Below, one piece after another: positions 1 to 6,403 of a stretch of 6,604 bases of DNA. Both the position numbers and the translations under genes were made by a program. The DNA is taken from assembly GCA_913056225.1 (NCBI GenBank), contig CAJXMQ010000053.1:1-6604 (forward strand), given 5' to 3'. Position 1 is the first letter of the stretch. The number at the start of each line of letters is the position of its first letter. This stretch comes from an uncultured Micrococcales bacterium (GTDB lineage: Bacteria; Actinomycetota; Actinomycetes; Actinomycetales; Microbacteriaceae). The notes beneath the pieces are model-generated. The model saw only the letters and a list, made by a program, of their open reading frames with translations, did not search any database and was not told the DNA's origin.

Positions 1-9
1 AGCCAGCCT

Positions 10-1197
10 TTAGAGCGTAAGTCTGGCCACAGCTTCAAAGTGATGCGTGTTTGGAAACAGGTCATAACCTTTGATTTCAGCGAGCTTATAACCGGCCTGC
101 ATGGCGTATTCAACATCTCTGGACAGTGCAACAGGATCACAGGCAACATAAATAATCTGAGCTGGTTTCATCGAGGTCAGGTTGTTCATCACATCTCTGC
201 CCGCACCAATTCTTGGTGGATCCATCACCACCGTGGCCCCCTTCAACTTGGCTGAATTGGACACCAGGTTTTTCAGATAGCTGTCAACCTTGGATTCAAC
301 AGAGCGGGCATGGGGGGCGAAGGAAAGATTTTCAGATGCAAAGTCAACTGCTCCCGGATCACTTTCAACACTGATTACTCTTGTGTTGGCCTTGTCCTTA
401 TTGGCGATTGCCGAGGCCAATAATCCAACACCTCCATAAAGGTCATGGTTTTCTGCTTTGGGGTCAAACAAATTGTCATCAATTAGCTCGCTCACCGCAT
501 CAAACAGTGTTGTTGCAGCATTTTTATGCACCTGCCAGAAACCAGTGTCTGAAACCTTGAACTCAAACTGAGCAAACTCGGTGATTGTTGATGGCTTTTG
601 CTCATCAATCACCAATCGAATCTCTCCTTGGTTATCAATCACTCTGACTGTTTTTGCCCCAGCAAAGTTTTCTTTGTGAATGCCTGCTGAGTTGATTGCC
701 TCAGTTGCTAGCGGTAGTGATTGAACCTTGATGACATTATTGGAGCGCTCTGCATATGGGCCAACAATTCCCTGTTCGTTGACATGCAAATCAACTCGGG
801 TTCGCCAGCCAAGTTCGTTATCTGAAATTGGCATTACCAAGCCATCTTCAATTTCCAATTTGGCAAATTTCTGCATCGACTCTTTGAGAATCTGTGATTT
901 ATATCTCAGCTGGGCTGGGTAGGAGATATGACCATAGTCAGCACCACCTGGTCTCCCGTTTACTGGCTTGGAGATATCTGCCTCGGGCCAGATATGTAGC
1001 CTTCTGGATGGGCTTGGCTCGATAACTTCAGTTGCATCAGCCTTGGCAAAATTCTTTTTTGATTGAAAAACTTCGGCATCAACAATGTCACCTGGGATGG
1101 CTCCAGCAACAAAGATGACCTTGCCCTCAACTCGGGCAACACCCCATCCACCGTGGGCGATGTTTACAATTCGAAGGTTTTTAGCTGTCTCAATCAC
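10..1197 (-). CDS. TRAM-domain class I SAM-dependent RNA uracil-5 methyltransferase (TrmA/RlmD family)
   Basis: This 395-residue cytoplasmic enzyme should transfer a methyl group from S-adenosylmethionine to C5 of a uridine in rRNA or tRNA. An N-terminal TRAM-like RNA-binding domain (about 5-60) precedes a central domain and a C-terminal Rossmann methyltransferase fold. Visible motifs are FWQVHKN (220-226), the SAM-binding DLYGGVG (252-258), acidic E278, DPPR (326-329), the catalytic cysteine C353 in VACDP, and the general-base glutamate E388 in THHFEAV. Family members usually carry a CGGC-type iron-sulfur motif near residues 65-90; here that region reads RPGGADYGH, with no cysteine, so the cluster is probably absent. 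The start is GTG, because the frame closes at a TAG four codons upstream and the TRAM domain needs this N-terminus. The start lies directly behind a hairpin and has no clear Shine-Dalgarno. It is probably co-transcribed with the two upstream genes. The exact nucleotide target cannot be told from sequence. Confidence 0.93.
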   Translation of the reverse strand: MIETAKNLRIVNIAHGGWGVARVEGKVIFVAGAIPGDIVDAEVFQSKKNFAKADATEVIEPSPSRRLHIWPEADISKPVNGRPGGADYGHISYPAQLRYKSQILKESMQKFAKLEIEDGLVMPISDNELGWRTRVDLHVNEQGIVGPYAERSNNVIKVQSLPLATEAINSAGIHKENFAGAKTVRVIDNQGEIRLVIDEQKPSTITEFAQFEFKVSDTGFWQVHKNAATTLFDAVSELIDDNLFDPKAENHDLYGGVGLLASAIANKDKANTRVISVESDPGAVDFASENLSFAPHARSVESKVDSYLKNLVSNSAKLKGATVVMDPPRIGAGRDVMNNLTSMKPAQIIYVACDPVALSRDVEYAMQAGYKLAEIKGYDLFPNTHHFEAVARLTL

Positions 1198-1198
1198 C

Positions 1199-1221
1199 GC
1201 AACAGCCTAGCTGGCTGTTGC
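1199..1221 (-). promoter_or_regulatory. Perfect 9-bp hairpin over the DoxX stop codon, one base before the methyltransferase GTG
   Basis: On the transcript strand the arms are GCAACAGCC and GGCTGTTGC, separated by the loop AGCTA. The structure encodes the last residues of the DoxX-like protein. Its TAG stop codon spans the loop and the first base of the 3' arm. The stem ends one base before the GTG start at 1197, so it covers the whole place where a Shine-Dalgarno would lie. No U-tract follows, so it is unlikely to be an intrinsic terminator. The inferred role is translational coupling: a ribosome finishing the upstream gene would melt the stem and expose the next start. An RNA-processing or stabilising role is also possible. 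The complementarity is certain; the function is not. Confidence 0.6.
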
Positions 1222-1602
1222 CTTCGGTGTTTTGAAATAAACCTCTACGGGAGATTTCCAAGCGAAGTAAAGAAGTGGTAGCTGCAATGGAAGTCTTGCC
1301 CAGGCAATGACAGTTGCAACCAAATCATCTCCTGCTGTTGCCTCGATTGCCATCCACCAGTTTCCTGGCCACACCGCAAGCAATGTGACAAATGCCAAAA
1401 GTGGCCCACCCTGAATCTTCATTGCCAACAGCAATGCAGCGAGTAATTCCATTGCCCCTGAAACATAGATCCAGTTCAATGGCTCTGGGAAGATCGGGGG
1501 CATGAGTGGCAAAAACAAATCGGCTGCAAACAGGTGCGCAAAACCAGAGACTGTAAAAGCAACGATCAGGATGACCCTGCCAACTTTTACCGCATCACTC
1601 AT
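1207..1602 (-). CDS. DoxX-like small integral membrane protein
   Basis: This 131-residue protein has about four hydrophobic membrane segments (roughly 7-26, 43-61, 66-86 and 98-115). The pattern fits the DoxX-like family: SGFAHLF at the end of helix 1, PPIFPEPLNWIYVSGAMELL leading into helix 2, VWPGNWWMA in helix 3 and ARLPLQLPLL before helix 4. Family members sit in the cytoplasmic membrane. Some have been linked to thiosulfate:quinone oxidation or redox stress, but for this short form the biochemical role is unknown and I do not assign one. Its ATG overlaps the TAA of the upstream aldehyde dehydrogenase by one base (TAATG), and no strong ribosome binding site precedes it, so it is probably translated by reinitiation. 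The two proteins may share a redox context, but that rests on gene order alone. Confidence 0.85.
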   Translation of the reverse strand: MSDAVKVGRVILIVAFTVSGFAHLFAADLFLPLMPPIFPEPLNWIYVSGAMELLAALLLAMKIQGGPLLAFVTLLAVWPGNWWMAIEATAGDDLVATVIAWARLPLQLPLLYFAWKSPVEVYFKTPKATAS

Positions 1603-3140
1603 TAGGGGTTCTCTGGGTAGGAACTACCACCTGGGAAGTTTCCATAAAGTGGACCATCACCGGTGGTGACTGACTGAACCAACAGATCTCCACCAACAAA
1701 TGCTCCACGCCAGCTGGCACCACGACCACCGAAGGCCTCTTGTTTGTCACCTCGGCTGCGGGGCTTATTGATTCCAAATTTGAATGCCTGTGATTCTTCG
1801 CGAACACGGGATGCAAATTCCTCATCATCGGTTGCAACACTGCTCACCAGGTTTCCGTTTGAAACATTCATGGCTGCAATCAATTCAGCTTCTGAGTCAG
1901 CCAAAACAATGCTGTCTAGTGGTCCAAATGGCTCACTGTGGTGAATTGACCAGCTCTTTGGTGGCTCCAGCACTGCCATCGGTGCAACATAGGCAGACCT
2001 GTCCTGACCCTCTAGGAACCTGCCATCATCCAAGGAACCCACATACATGGGAACTCCTGCACGAGTGACAGCCTCAGTGAAGATGTTTTGCAAATCATTG
2101 GCCTTCGATGCACTGATTACTGGACCGAAGTGAAGGTCGGGAAAATCATCATCCTCGTGCTCAACAGCCAGCGGGTGACCAAAGCGCAGGTTTTTCACAA
2201 CATCCAAATAGGTTTCTAAAAACTCTGGGAAGAGTTCTCTCTGAACCACATATCTTGGATAGGCGGTGCAACGCTGCTTCGCGTATTCAAAACCCTTAGA
2301 CAAGTGAGCGCTTAGACCATCCCAATCTGAGTAGTTCCAGATGCCCCATGAGTTCAATCCCTCTTGCTCCAGCATGTAGCGCATGGACAGGTTGTGAAGA
2401 GATGAAGCTGCAGCACGTCCGTTGTTTCTTCCTCCAACAAAGGCCAATGCTCCCAGCTGATCACTTGAAACCAAAGCTGGAGAAAGCTCACCACCTGAAC
2501 CACTAATCAGTGTTACCGGCAATCCTGCACGGTGCATCATGGCGTGAGCCAGTGTCAGGGTGTGGAAACCCCCCTGTGTTGGAGTCTTTGCAATAACTGC
2601 ATTTCCTGCCAACATCTGAACCAACTCGGCATGAACCAAAACACTCATTGGGTAGTTCCAGCTGGCAATGTTAGAAATCGGACCTCCAAGAGGCTCGCGT
2701 CCTTCCATCTGGCGATCAATTTCACCGATGTACCACTCGACGCCCTCCAAGGCTCTGTCAACATCAGCACAAGCTAGCTTCCAGGGTTTGCCAATCTCCC
2801 AAACCAGCAACAGAGCCAGAGTGTCTCTGTTCTCGCGCATCAGCTCAACAGCCTTCTGCACCTTCTCTTTGCGCTCAGCCAAGGGGGTCTTGCCCCAGGC
2901 TTCATCTTGTTTCTTGGAAGCCTTGACCGCCTCCATTACTCTGTCAACACCCAGCATGGATGGACCCAATATCGGCTTTCCATCAACGGGGTTTACGTGG
3001 TCTTTGATATTGCCCTCTGCTACCCACTCACCATCAATCAGGTTGTTGAGGCGATCTACGCTGATTGCCTCCGGGGCAGCCTGGGCTGCTCGTTCCAATA
3101 CGGTTTGCCAGTCAGTGCCGGCTTTCAAAACTAATGTCAT
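1602..3140 (-). CDS. Divergent aldehyde dehydrogenase family protein
   Basis: This 512-residue protein should oxidise an aldehyde to a carboxylate with NAD(P)+, using the aldehyde dehydrogenase fold. Visible elements are SWNYP with oxyanion-hole N162, K185 in AKTPTQ at the cofactor site, FVGGRNNGR (234-242) at the nucleotide loop, E258 at the general-base position, nucleophile C291 in KQRCTAY, and E403-P-F-G-P. Several motifs differ from the classical forms: EQEGLN replaces ELGGK, and the cofactor-site KPxE glutamate is replaced, which may favour or permit NADP+. The substrate is unknown. The ATG at 3138-3140 is preferred over an in-frame GTG at 3204-3206, because that GTG has no ribosome binding site and lies upstream of the predicted transcript start; a weak GGAA precedes the ATG. 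It is the first gene of a three-gene unit with the DoxX-like and methyltransferase genes. Confidence 0.9.
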   Translation of the reverse strand: MTLVLKAGTDWQTVLERAAQAAPEAISVDRLNNLIDGEWVAEGNIKDHVNPVDGKPILGPSMLGVDRVMEAVKASKKQDEAWGKTPLAERKEKVQKAVELMRENRDTLALLLVWEIGKPWKLACADVDRALEGVEWYIGEIDRQMEGREPLGGPISNIASWNYPMSVLVHAELVQMLAGNAVIAKTPTQGGFHTLTLAHAMMHRAGLPVTLISGSGGELSPALVSSDQLGALAFVGGRNNGRAAASSLHNLSMRYMLEQEGLNSWGIWNYSDWDGLSAHLSKGFEYAKQRCTAYPRYVVQRELFPEFLETYLDVVKNLRFGHPLAVEHEDDDFPDLHFGPVISASKANDLQNIFTEAVTRAGVPMYVGSLDDGRFLEGQDRSAYVAPMAVLEPPKSWSIHHSEPFGPLDSIVLADSEAELIAAMNVSNGNLVSSVATDDEEFASRVREESQAFKFGINKPRSRGDKQEAFGGRGASWRGAFVGGDLLVQSVTTGDGPLYGNFPGGSSYPENP

Positions 3141-3194
3141 AGCGATTCCAACTGTTTCTCTAGGATGATTGTTCCCAAATACTTTGTTTGGTGA

Positions 3195-3223
3195 GGTATA
3201 TTGCACTTACAAACAACTTGCAA
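3195..3223 (-). promoter_or_regulatory. Predicted promoter of the aldehyde dehydrogenase operon
   Basis: Read on the minus strand, TTGCAA (3218-3223) as -35 and TATACC (3195-3200) as -10 are separated by exactly 17 bases. Each matches the housekeeping consensus at four of six positions. The expected transcript start is near 3188, leaving a leader of about 48 bases before the ATG at 3140. This is a prediction from motif spacing only. Confidence 0.45.
3197..3202 (+). promoter_or_regulatory. Predicted -10 element for the DivIVA-like gene
   Basis: TATATT matches the -10 consensus at five of six positions and lies 34 bases upstream of the ATG at 3237, predicting a leader of about 28 bases. No good -35 is found at 17 bases; TTCCCA (3172-3177) fits only with a long 19-base spacer. 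The element overlaps the predicted -10 of the divergent operon. Confidence 0.45.
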
Positions 3224-3226
3224 ATC

Positions 3227-3233
3227 AGGTGAT
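3227..3233 (+). promoter_or_regulatory. Shine-Dalgarno site that fixes the DivIVA-like start
   Basis: AGGTGAT matches seven consecutive bases of the anti-Shine-Dalgarno complement (the AGGUGAU part of GGAGGUGAUC). Its GG lies seven bases before the ATG at 3237, which is good spacing. The second ATG at 3243 is spaced less well, and a TTG at 3201 falls inside the predicted -10, so neither is preferred. Confidence 0.75.
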
Positions 3234-3236
3234 TTT

Positions 3237-4319
3237 ATGGAGATGCCGCAGTTTTCAAACTCGGTCGCAGGATACAGCCGCCGTGAGGTTGATACTTACC
3301 TGACTCAGCTCATGCAAAAAATCAACGAGCTTGAAACCTACAATTCCAGCTCTATACGCGAGCAGCAGGGTCTAAGGGAAAAAGTTGACGAGCTGAAAGC
3401 TGAACTGAGAAATGCCAAATCCCCCGGTTATGCAAAGCTTGGTCAGCAGTTTGAGGAAACTCTGAGACTTGCAGAGGTGGAGGCTTCAAAGCTTGTGCAA
3501 GACGCAACCAATGAGGCTCTTCGGGTCCGTGAGGAGGCGAGAGCAGAGGGCGATAAGAAGCTCTTTGAGGCAGATAAATTTGCAAACGAGGTTTTGGTTA
3601 AGGCTGAGCGAGAAGCTACAAAGATTCGCCGTAAGGCTGAGACTGACGCCAAGGGGCCGATTGCTGAAGCTGAGGAGCTTCGCAAAAAAGCAAAAGACGA
3701 GCTTGCAAGTGCTCAGCAGGATGCGAGCCTTCTCAAAAACGAAACTGACAATCTGATCGCCAGAAAAAAAGCAGAGGCTCAGCAGGAGATTGAAAGGCTC
3801 AGCACTCAAAAAGCGCAATTGGAGAGCACCATCGCCAACCTCGAGGCCGAGATTCAAAACCGATTGGAGCAGAGCGAACGCGAATACGCCGAGAGAGCCA
3901 ATGTCTCGCGTGAGGAAGCCGAAAGAATCTACTTGGAAGCAGACGAGAGATTGTCTGCAGCTACAGAGGAAGCCCAAGCTTTGATTGAGAAGGCTGAACT
4001 AGTTTTCAACGATGCCGTTGACAAGGCAGATCAAACCACTAGGGACGCAGAAAACATGTCCACTGCACTCATCCAAGATGCTAGATATAGAGCAGAGCAG
4101 TTAGCCATGAAGTCGCTGGAGTACACAAAGGACGCGATAATTGAAGCCGAATCCAAGCTCGCAAGGCTTCCAATGCAAAAAAACCAGCTCGAGAGCTTTT
4201 TATCGGAGACCAGAAATCTTCTCACTCCGGAGCAAGAAGCACTGATTCGTCGTAAGCAGGTTCAAGAAAATGCAATGAAGTCAATCGAGGGTGAAACCCT
4301 GTCACCTGAAGAGGACTAA
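3237..4319 (+). CDS. DivIVA-domain, alanine- and glutamate-rich coiled-coil protein
   Basis: This 360-residue protein is probably a cytoplasmic scaffold of the DivIVA/Scy/FilP kind, which organise poles, septa or the polar cytoskeleton in actinobacteria. Residues 6-23 resemble the DivIVA membrane-tip motif (GYSRREVDTYL at 12-22), and nearly all the rest is predicted coiled coil rich in Ala, Glu, Lys and Arg. From 79 to 145 alanine recurs every 11 residues (79, 90, 101, 112, 123, 134, 145), with a second ladder at 83, 94, 116, 127 and 138. From 228 to 304 mixed steps of 7 and 11 continue. There is no transmembrane segment or signal peptide. In B. subtilis DivIVA the residues before GY are Phe-Arg; here they are Val-Ala, and the N-terminus is shorter. 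It is probably monocistronic, with its own promoter. Its TAA overlaps the stop of the convergent copA. Coiled-coil composition limits certainty; it may be a second DivIVA paralogue rather than the essential one. Confidence 0.85.
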   Translation: MEMPQFSNSVAGYSRREVDTYLTQLMQKINELETYNSSSIREQQGLREKVDELKAELRNAKSPGYAKLGQQFEETLRLAEVEASKLVQDATNEALRVREEARAEGDKKLFEADKFANEVLVKAEREATKIRRKAETDAKGPIAEAEELRKKAKDELASAQQDASLLKNETDNLIARKKAEAQQEIERLSTQKAQLESTIANLEAEIQNRLEQSEREYAERANVSREEAERIYLEADERLSAATEEAQALIEKAELVFNDAVDKADQTTRDAENMSTALIQDARYRAEQLAMKSLEYTKDAIIEAESKLARLPMQKNQLESFLSETRNLLTPEQEALIRRKQVQENAMKSIEGETLSPEED

Positions 4320-6403
4320 CGCTTCAACCTCATTGAGTTCAGCACCACTGAAATCGAACTAAAGCCCATTGCCGCTCCAGCCAGCATTGGGTTTAGGAAA
4401 CCAAGGGCAGCTACCGGAATCAAAAGAATGTTGTAGCCGAATGCCCAGCCAAGGTTTTGCAAAATGTTGTTCCAGGTCTTTTTAGCCAATCTCATTGCAT
4501 AGGGAATGGACTGCGGATCATCATCCAAAATCGTTATTGCCGCAGCACTTTGTGCAGCTCTTGTTCCTGAACCCATGGCAATTCCAACATCGGCACCAGC
4601 AAGGGCAGCAACATCGTTCAATCCATCGCCAACCATTGCAGTCTTTGCCTCAACTGACAGAGCTTTCACCTGAGACTGTTTGTTCTCGGGAGAGACATCA
4701 CCGAAAGCTTTGTCAATGCCGAGTTGTCCGGCAACACTGTCAACCTGAGCCTGGTTGTCGCCAGAGACAATGATTGGGGTTATCTGCTGATTCTTCAGAT
4801 CCTTAATGGCAGTTATCGCACTCTCTCTGATGGTGTCGGTGAGGGTGATAACTCCCTGGGCAACTCCATCCCAGCTAACAACCACTAAAGACTTAGCTTC
4901 AATTGAATCAATCACTTTGGCAAGCTCTGCCGAGTTACTAACTTCAGTGTTTTTAGAAACGGTAATTTCTTTGCCATTTACTGTTGCCTTGATTCCAAAC
5001 CCTGCTGTCTCAGAGCCATTCTCTGCAGTCAAAGAGTGATCTAAATTGGCAATGGCTTTGGCAATTGGATGAGCGGAGAGCTTTTCAACAGCTGCTGCAT
5101 AAGCAGTTATCTCTTGCTTGGTGCTGTTTATCTCAATGACCTCGTTCACTGCGAGCTTCCCATAGGTCAGCGTTCCAGTTTTGTCTAGAACAATCTGCTT
5201 GATCTTAGAAAGCACTGTCAGGCTGTCAGGGTCACGGATAACAATTCCGCGCTTAGCTCCGTTTCCAGCACTGACCACCAAGCTCATCGGAACTGCAATT
5301 CCCAGAGCACATGGACACGCAATCACCAAAACCGCAACAGCAGCCTGAAAGGCAGTCTCCTGGTCACCGAAGCCAAAGGCCCAGACGATGTAGGTAACAA
5401 TCGAGATGACAATAACGATTGGCACAAACACAGCACTTATTCGATCAGTGATTCTGGCAACCTGAGTTTTTTGACTGGTTGCCTCGCGAACAAGATCAGC
5501 TATGCGACCAAGCCTTGAGCCAGTTGAGTTGGAGCTTGCAACAATAATCAAGGTTCCATTCAGGTTTAGCCCACCACCACTAACAACACTGCCAACGGTT
5601 ATTTCTTCAGGAACTGATTCACCAGTCAAAGCCGAGTTATCAATGGTTGCGTTTCCGTCAATCACCTCTCCATCAACAGGGATTGTTTGCCCGGCAGGGA
5701 TTACGACCTGGTCGCCAATTCTGATTTCACTGGTGGGGATTTCTAGTCTTTCGCCGTCTCGAATCACAATTGAGGTCTCTGGAATGGCGCTCAGAAGAGC
5801 CTTCACAGAATCAGTCGCTGATCTTCTAGCACCAAGCTCTATGTATCTTCCAAGCAGCACAACTGTTGGAACAACTGCGGCGACTTCGAAATAGACCTGT
5901 TCGGGGTCACCAAAAAACAAGTTATAAACCGAATACAAATAAGCAACCAGGGAACCGAGGCTGATCAGCGTGTCCATGGTGGTTGCACCAAAGCGCAGGT
6001 TTTTGATTGTTGCTTCGTGGAATGGGTAACTGACATAAAACATCACGGGTGTTGACAAAGCCAGCGCCCACCACTCCCAGCCTTCAAAACGGAAAGCAGG
6101 GATCATGGAAATCAAGACTGTTAATAGCCCTAGGATTCCGCCGGTGATTAGCTTTGGCCTGATGGATTTTTGCTCACTTTTGCCCTCGCCGATTTTGTAG
6201 CCGGTGGCCTCAACTGCTGTTTTTAGCTCATCAAGGTTTGGCTCGCTGTTATCGGCCTGACCGGTGTAGGTGAGGTGGGCGGTTTCGGTTGCGAAGTCAA
6301 CATAGGCGCTGACACCGGGAAGTTTATTCAGAGATTTTTCAACTCTTCTCGCACACGCGGTGCAAGTCATGCCCTCAATGTCTAGTTCGAGCTCGGAGCT
6401 CAT
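4316..6403 (-). CDS. copA: Copper-exporting P1B-1-type ATPase
   Basis: This 695-residue membrane pump uses ATP to expel Cu(I) from the cytoplasm. One N-terminal heavy-metal-associated domain (about 5-70) carries GMTCTAC with metal ligands C14 and C17. About eight membrane helices follow (near 84-103, 109-128, 139-163, 169-189, 322-343, 351-375, 646-667 and 670-690). The catalytic set is complete: TGES (260-263) in the actuator domain, intramembrane CPC (363-365), phosphorylated D407 in DKTGTLT, HP (445-446) in the nucleotide domain, and GDGLND (592-597). YN (657-658) and MGFSS (679-683) in the last two helices are the marks of the Cu(I)-specific P1B-1 subgroup rather than zinc or cadmium pumps. 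The ATG overlaps the TAA of the upstream chaperone gene by one base (TAATG) and has no Shine-Dalgarno, so translation is probably coupled. The stop overlaps that of the convergent DivIVA-like gene. Confidence 0.96.
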   Translation of the reverse strand: MSSELELDIEGMTCTACARRVEKSLNKLPGVSAYVDFATETAHLTYTGQADNSEPNLDELKTAVEATGYKIGEGKSEQKSIRPKLITGGILGLLTVLISMIPAFRFEGWEWWALALSTPVMFYVSYPFHEATIKNLRFGATTMDTLISLGSLVAYLYSVYNLFFGDPEQVYFEVAAVVPTVVLLGRYIELGARRSATDSVKALLSAIPETSIVIRDGERLEIPTSEIRIGDQVVIPAGQTIPVDGEVIDGNATIDNSALTGESVPEEITVGSVVSGGGLNLNGTLIIVASSNSTGSRLGRIADLVREATSQKTQVARITDRISAVFVPIVIVISIVTYIVWAFGFGDQETAFQAAVAVLVIACPCALGIAVPMSLVVSAGNGAKRGIVIRDPDSLTVLSKIKQIVLDKTGTLTYGKLAVNEVIEINSTKQEITAYAAAVEKLSAHPIAKAIANLDHSLTAENGSETAGFGIKATVNGKEITVSKNTEVSNSAELAKVIDSIEAKSLVVVSWDGVAQGVITLTDTIRESAITAIKDLKNQQITPIIVSGDNQAQVDSVAGQLGIDKAFGDVSPENKQSQVKALSVEAKTAMVGDGLNDVAALAGADVGIAMGSGTRAAQSAAAITILDDDPQSIPYAMRLAKKTWNNILQNLGWAFGYNILLIPVAALGFLNPMLAGAAMGFSSISVVLNSMRLKR

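Noticed and set aside
1616..1628. Small hairpin GGTAG-GAA-CTACC just upstream of the DoxX-like start
   Set aside because: A five-base stem inside coding sequence is expected by chance, and no second line of evidence supports it.
2668..3168. Open frame of 166 codons on the plus strand opposite the aldehyde dehydrogenase
   Set aside because: It is low-complexity Ser/Arg-rich and lies wholly within a well-supported gene; it is a shadow.
3201..3223. Inverted repeat TTGCA/TGCAA in the divergent spacer as an operator
   Set aside because: Only five bases with a 14-base gap, and it coincides with predicted promoter elements.
3471..3671. Possible 33-base DNA tandem repeat under the hendecad ladder
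   Set aside because: The period is clear only at the protein level; the codons diverge too much for a recent DNA repeat.
3486..3977. Long open frame antisense to the DivIVA-like gene (163 codons)
   Set aside because: It arises from the repetitive Ala/Glu/Lys codons of the coiled coil, matches no known family pattern and has no convincing initiation signal.
4288..4326. Possible bidirectional terminator at the convergent junction (AGGGT-GAA-ACCCT and TGAAG/CTTCA stems)
   Set aside because: Stems are only five base pairs and there is no U-tract on either strand.
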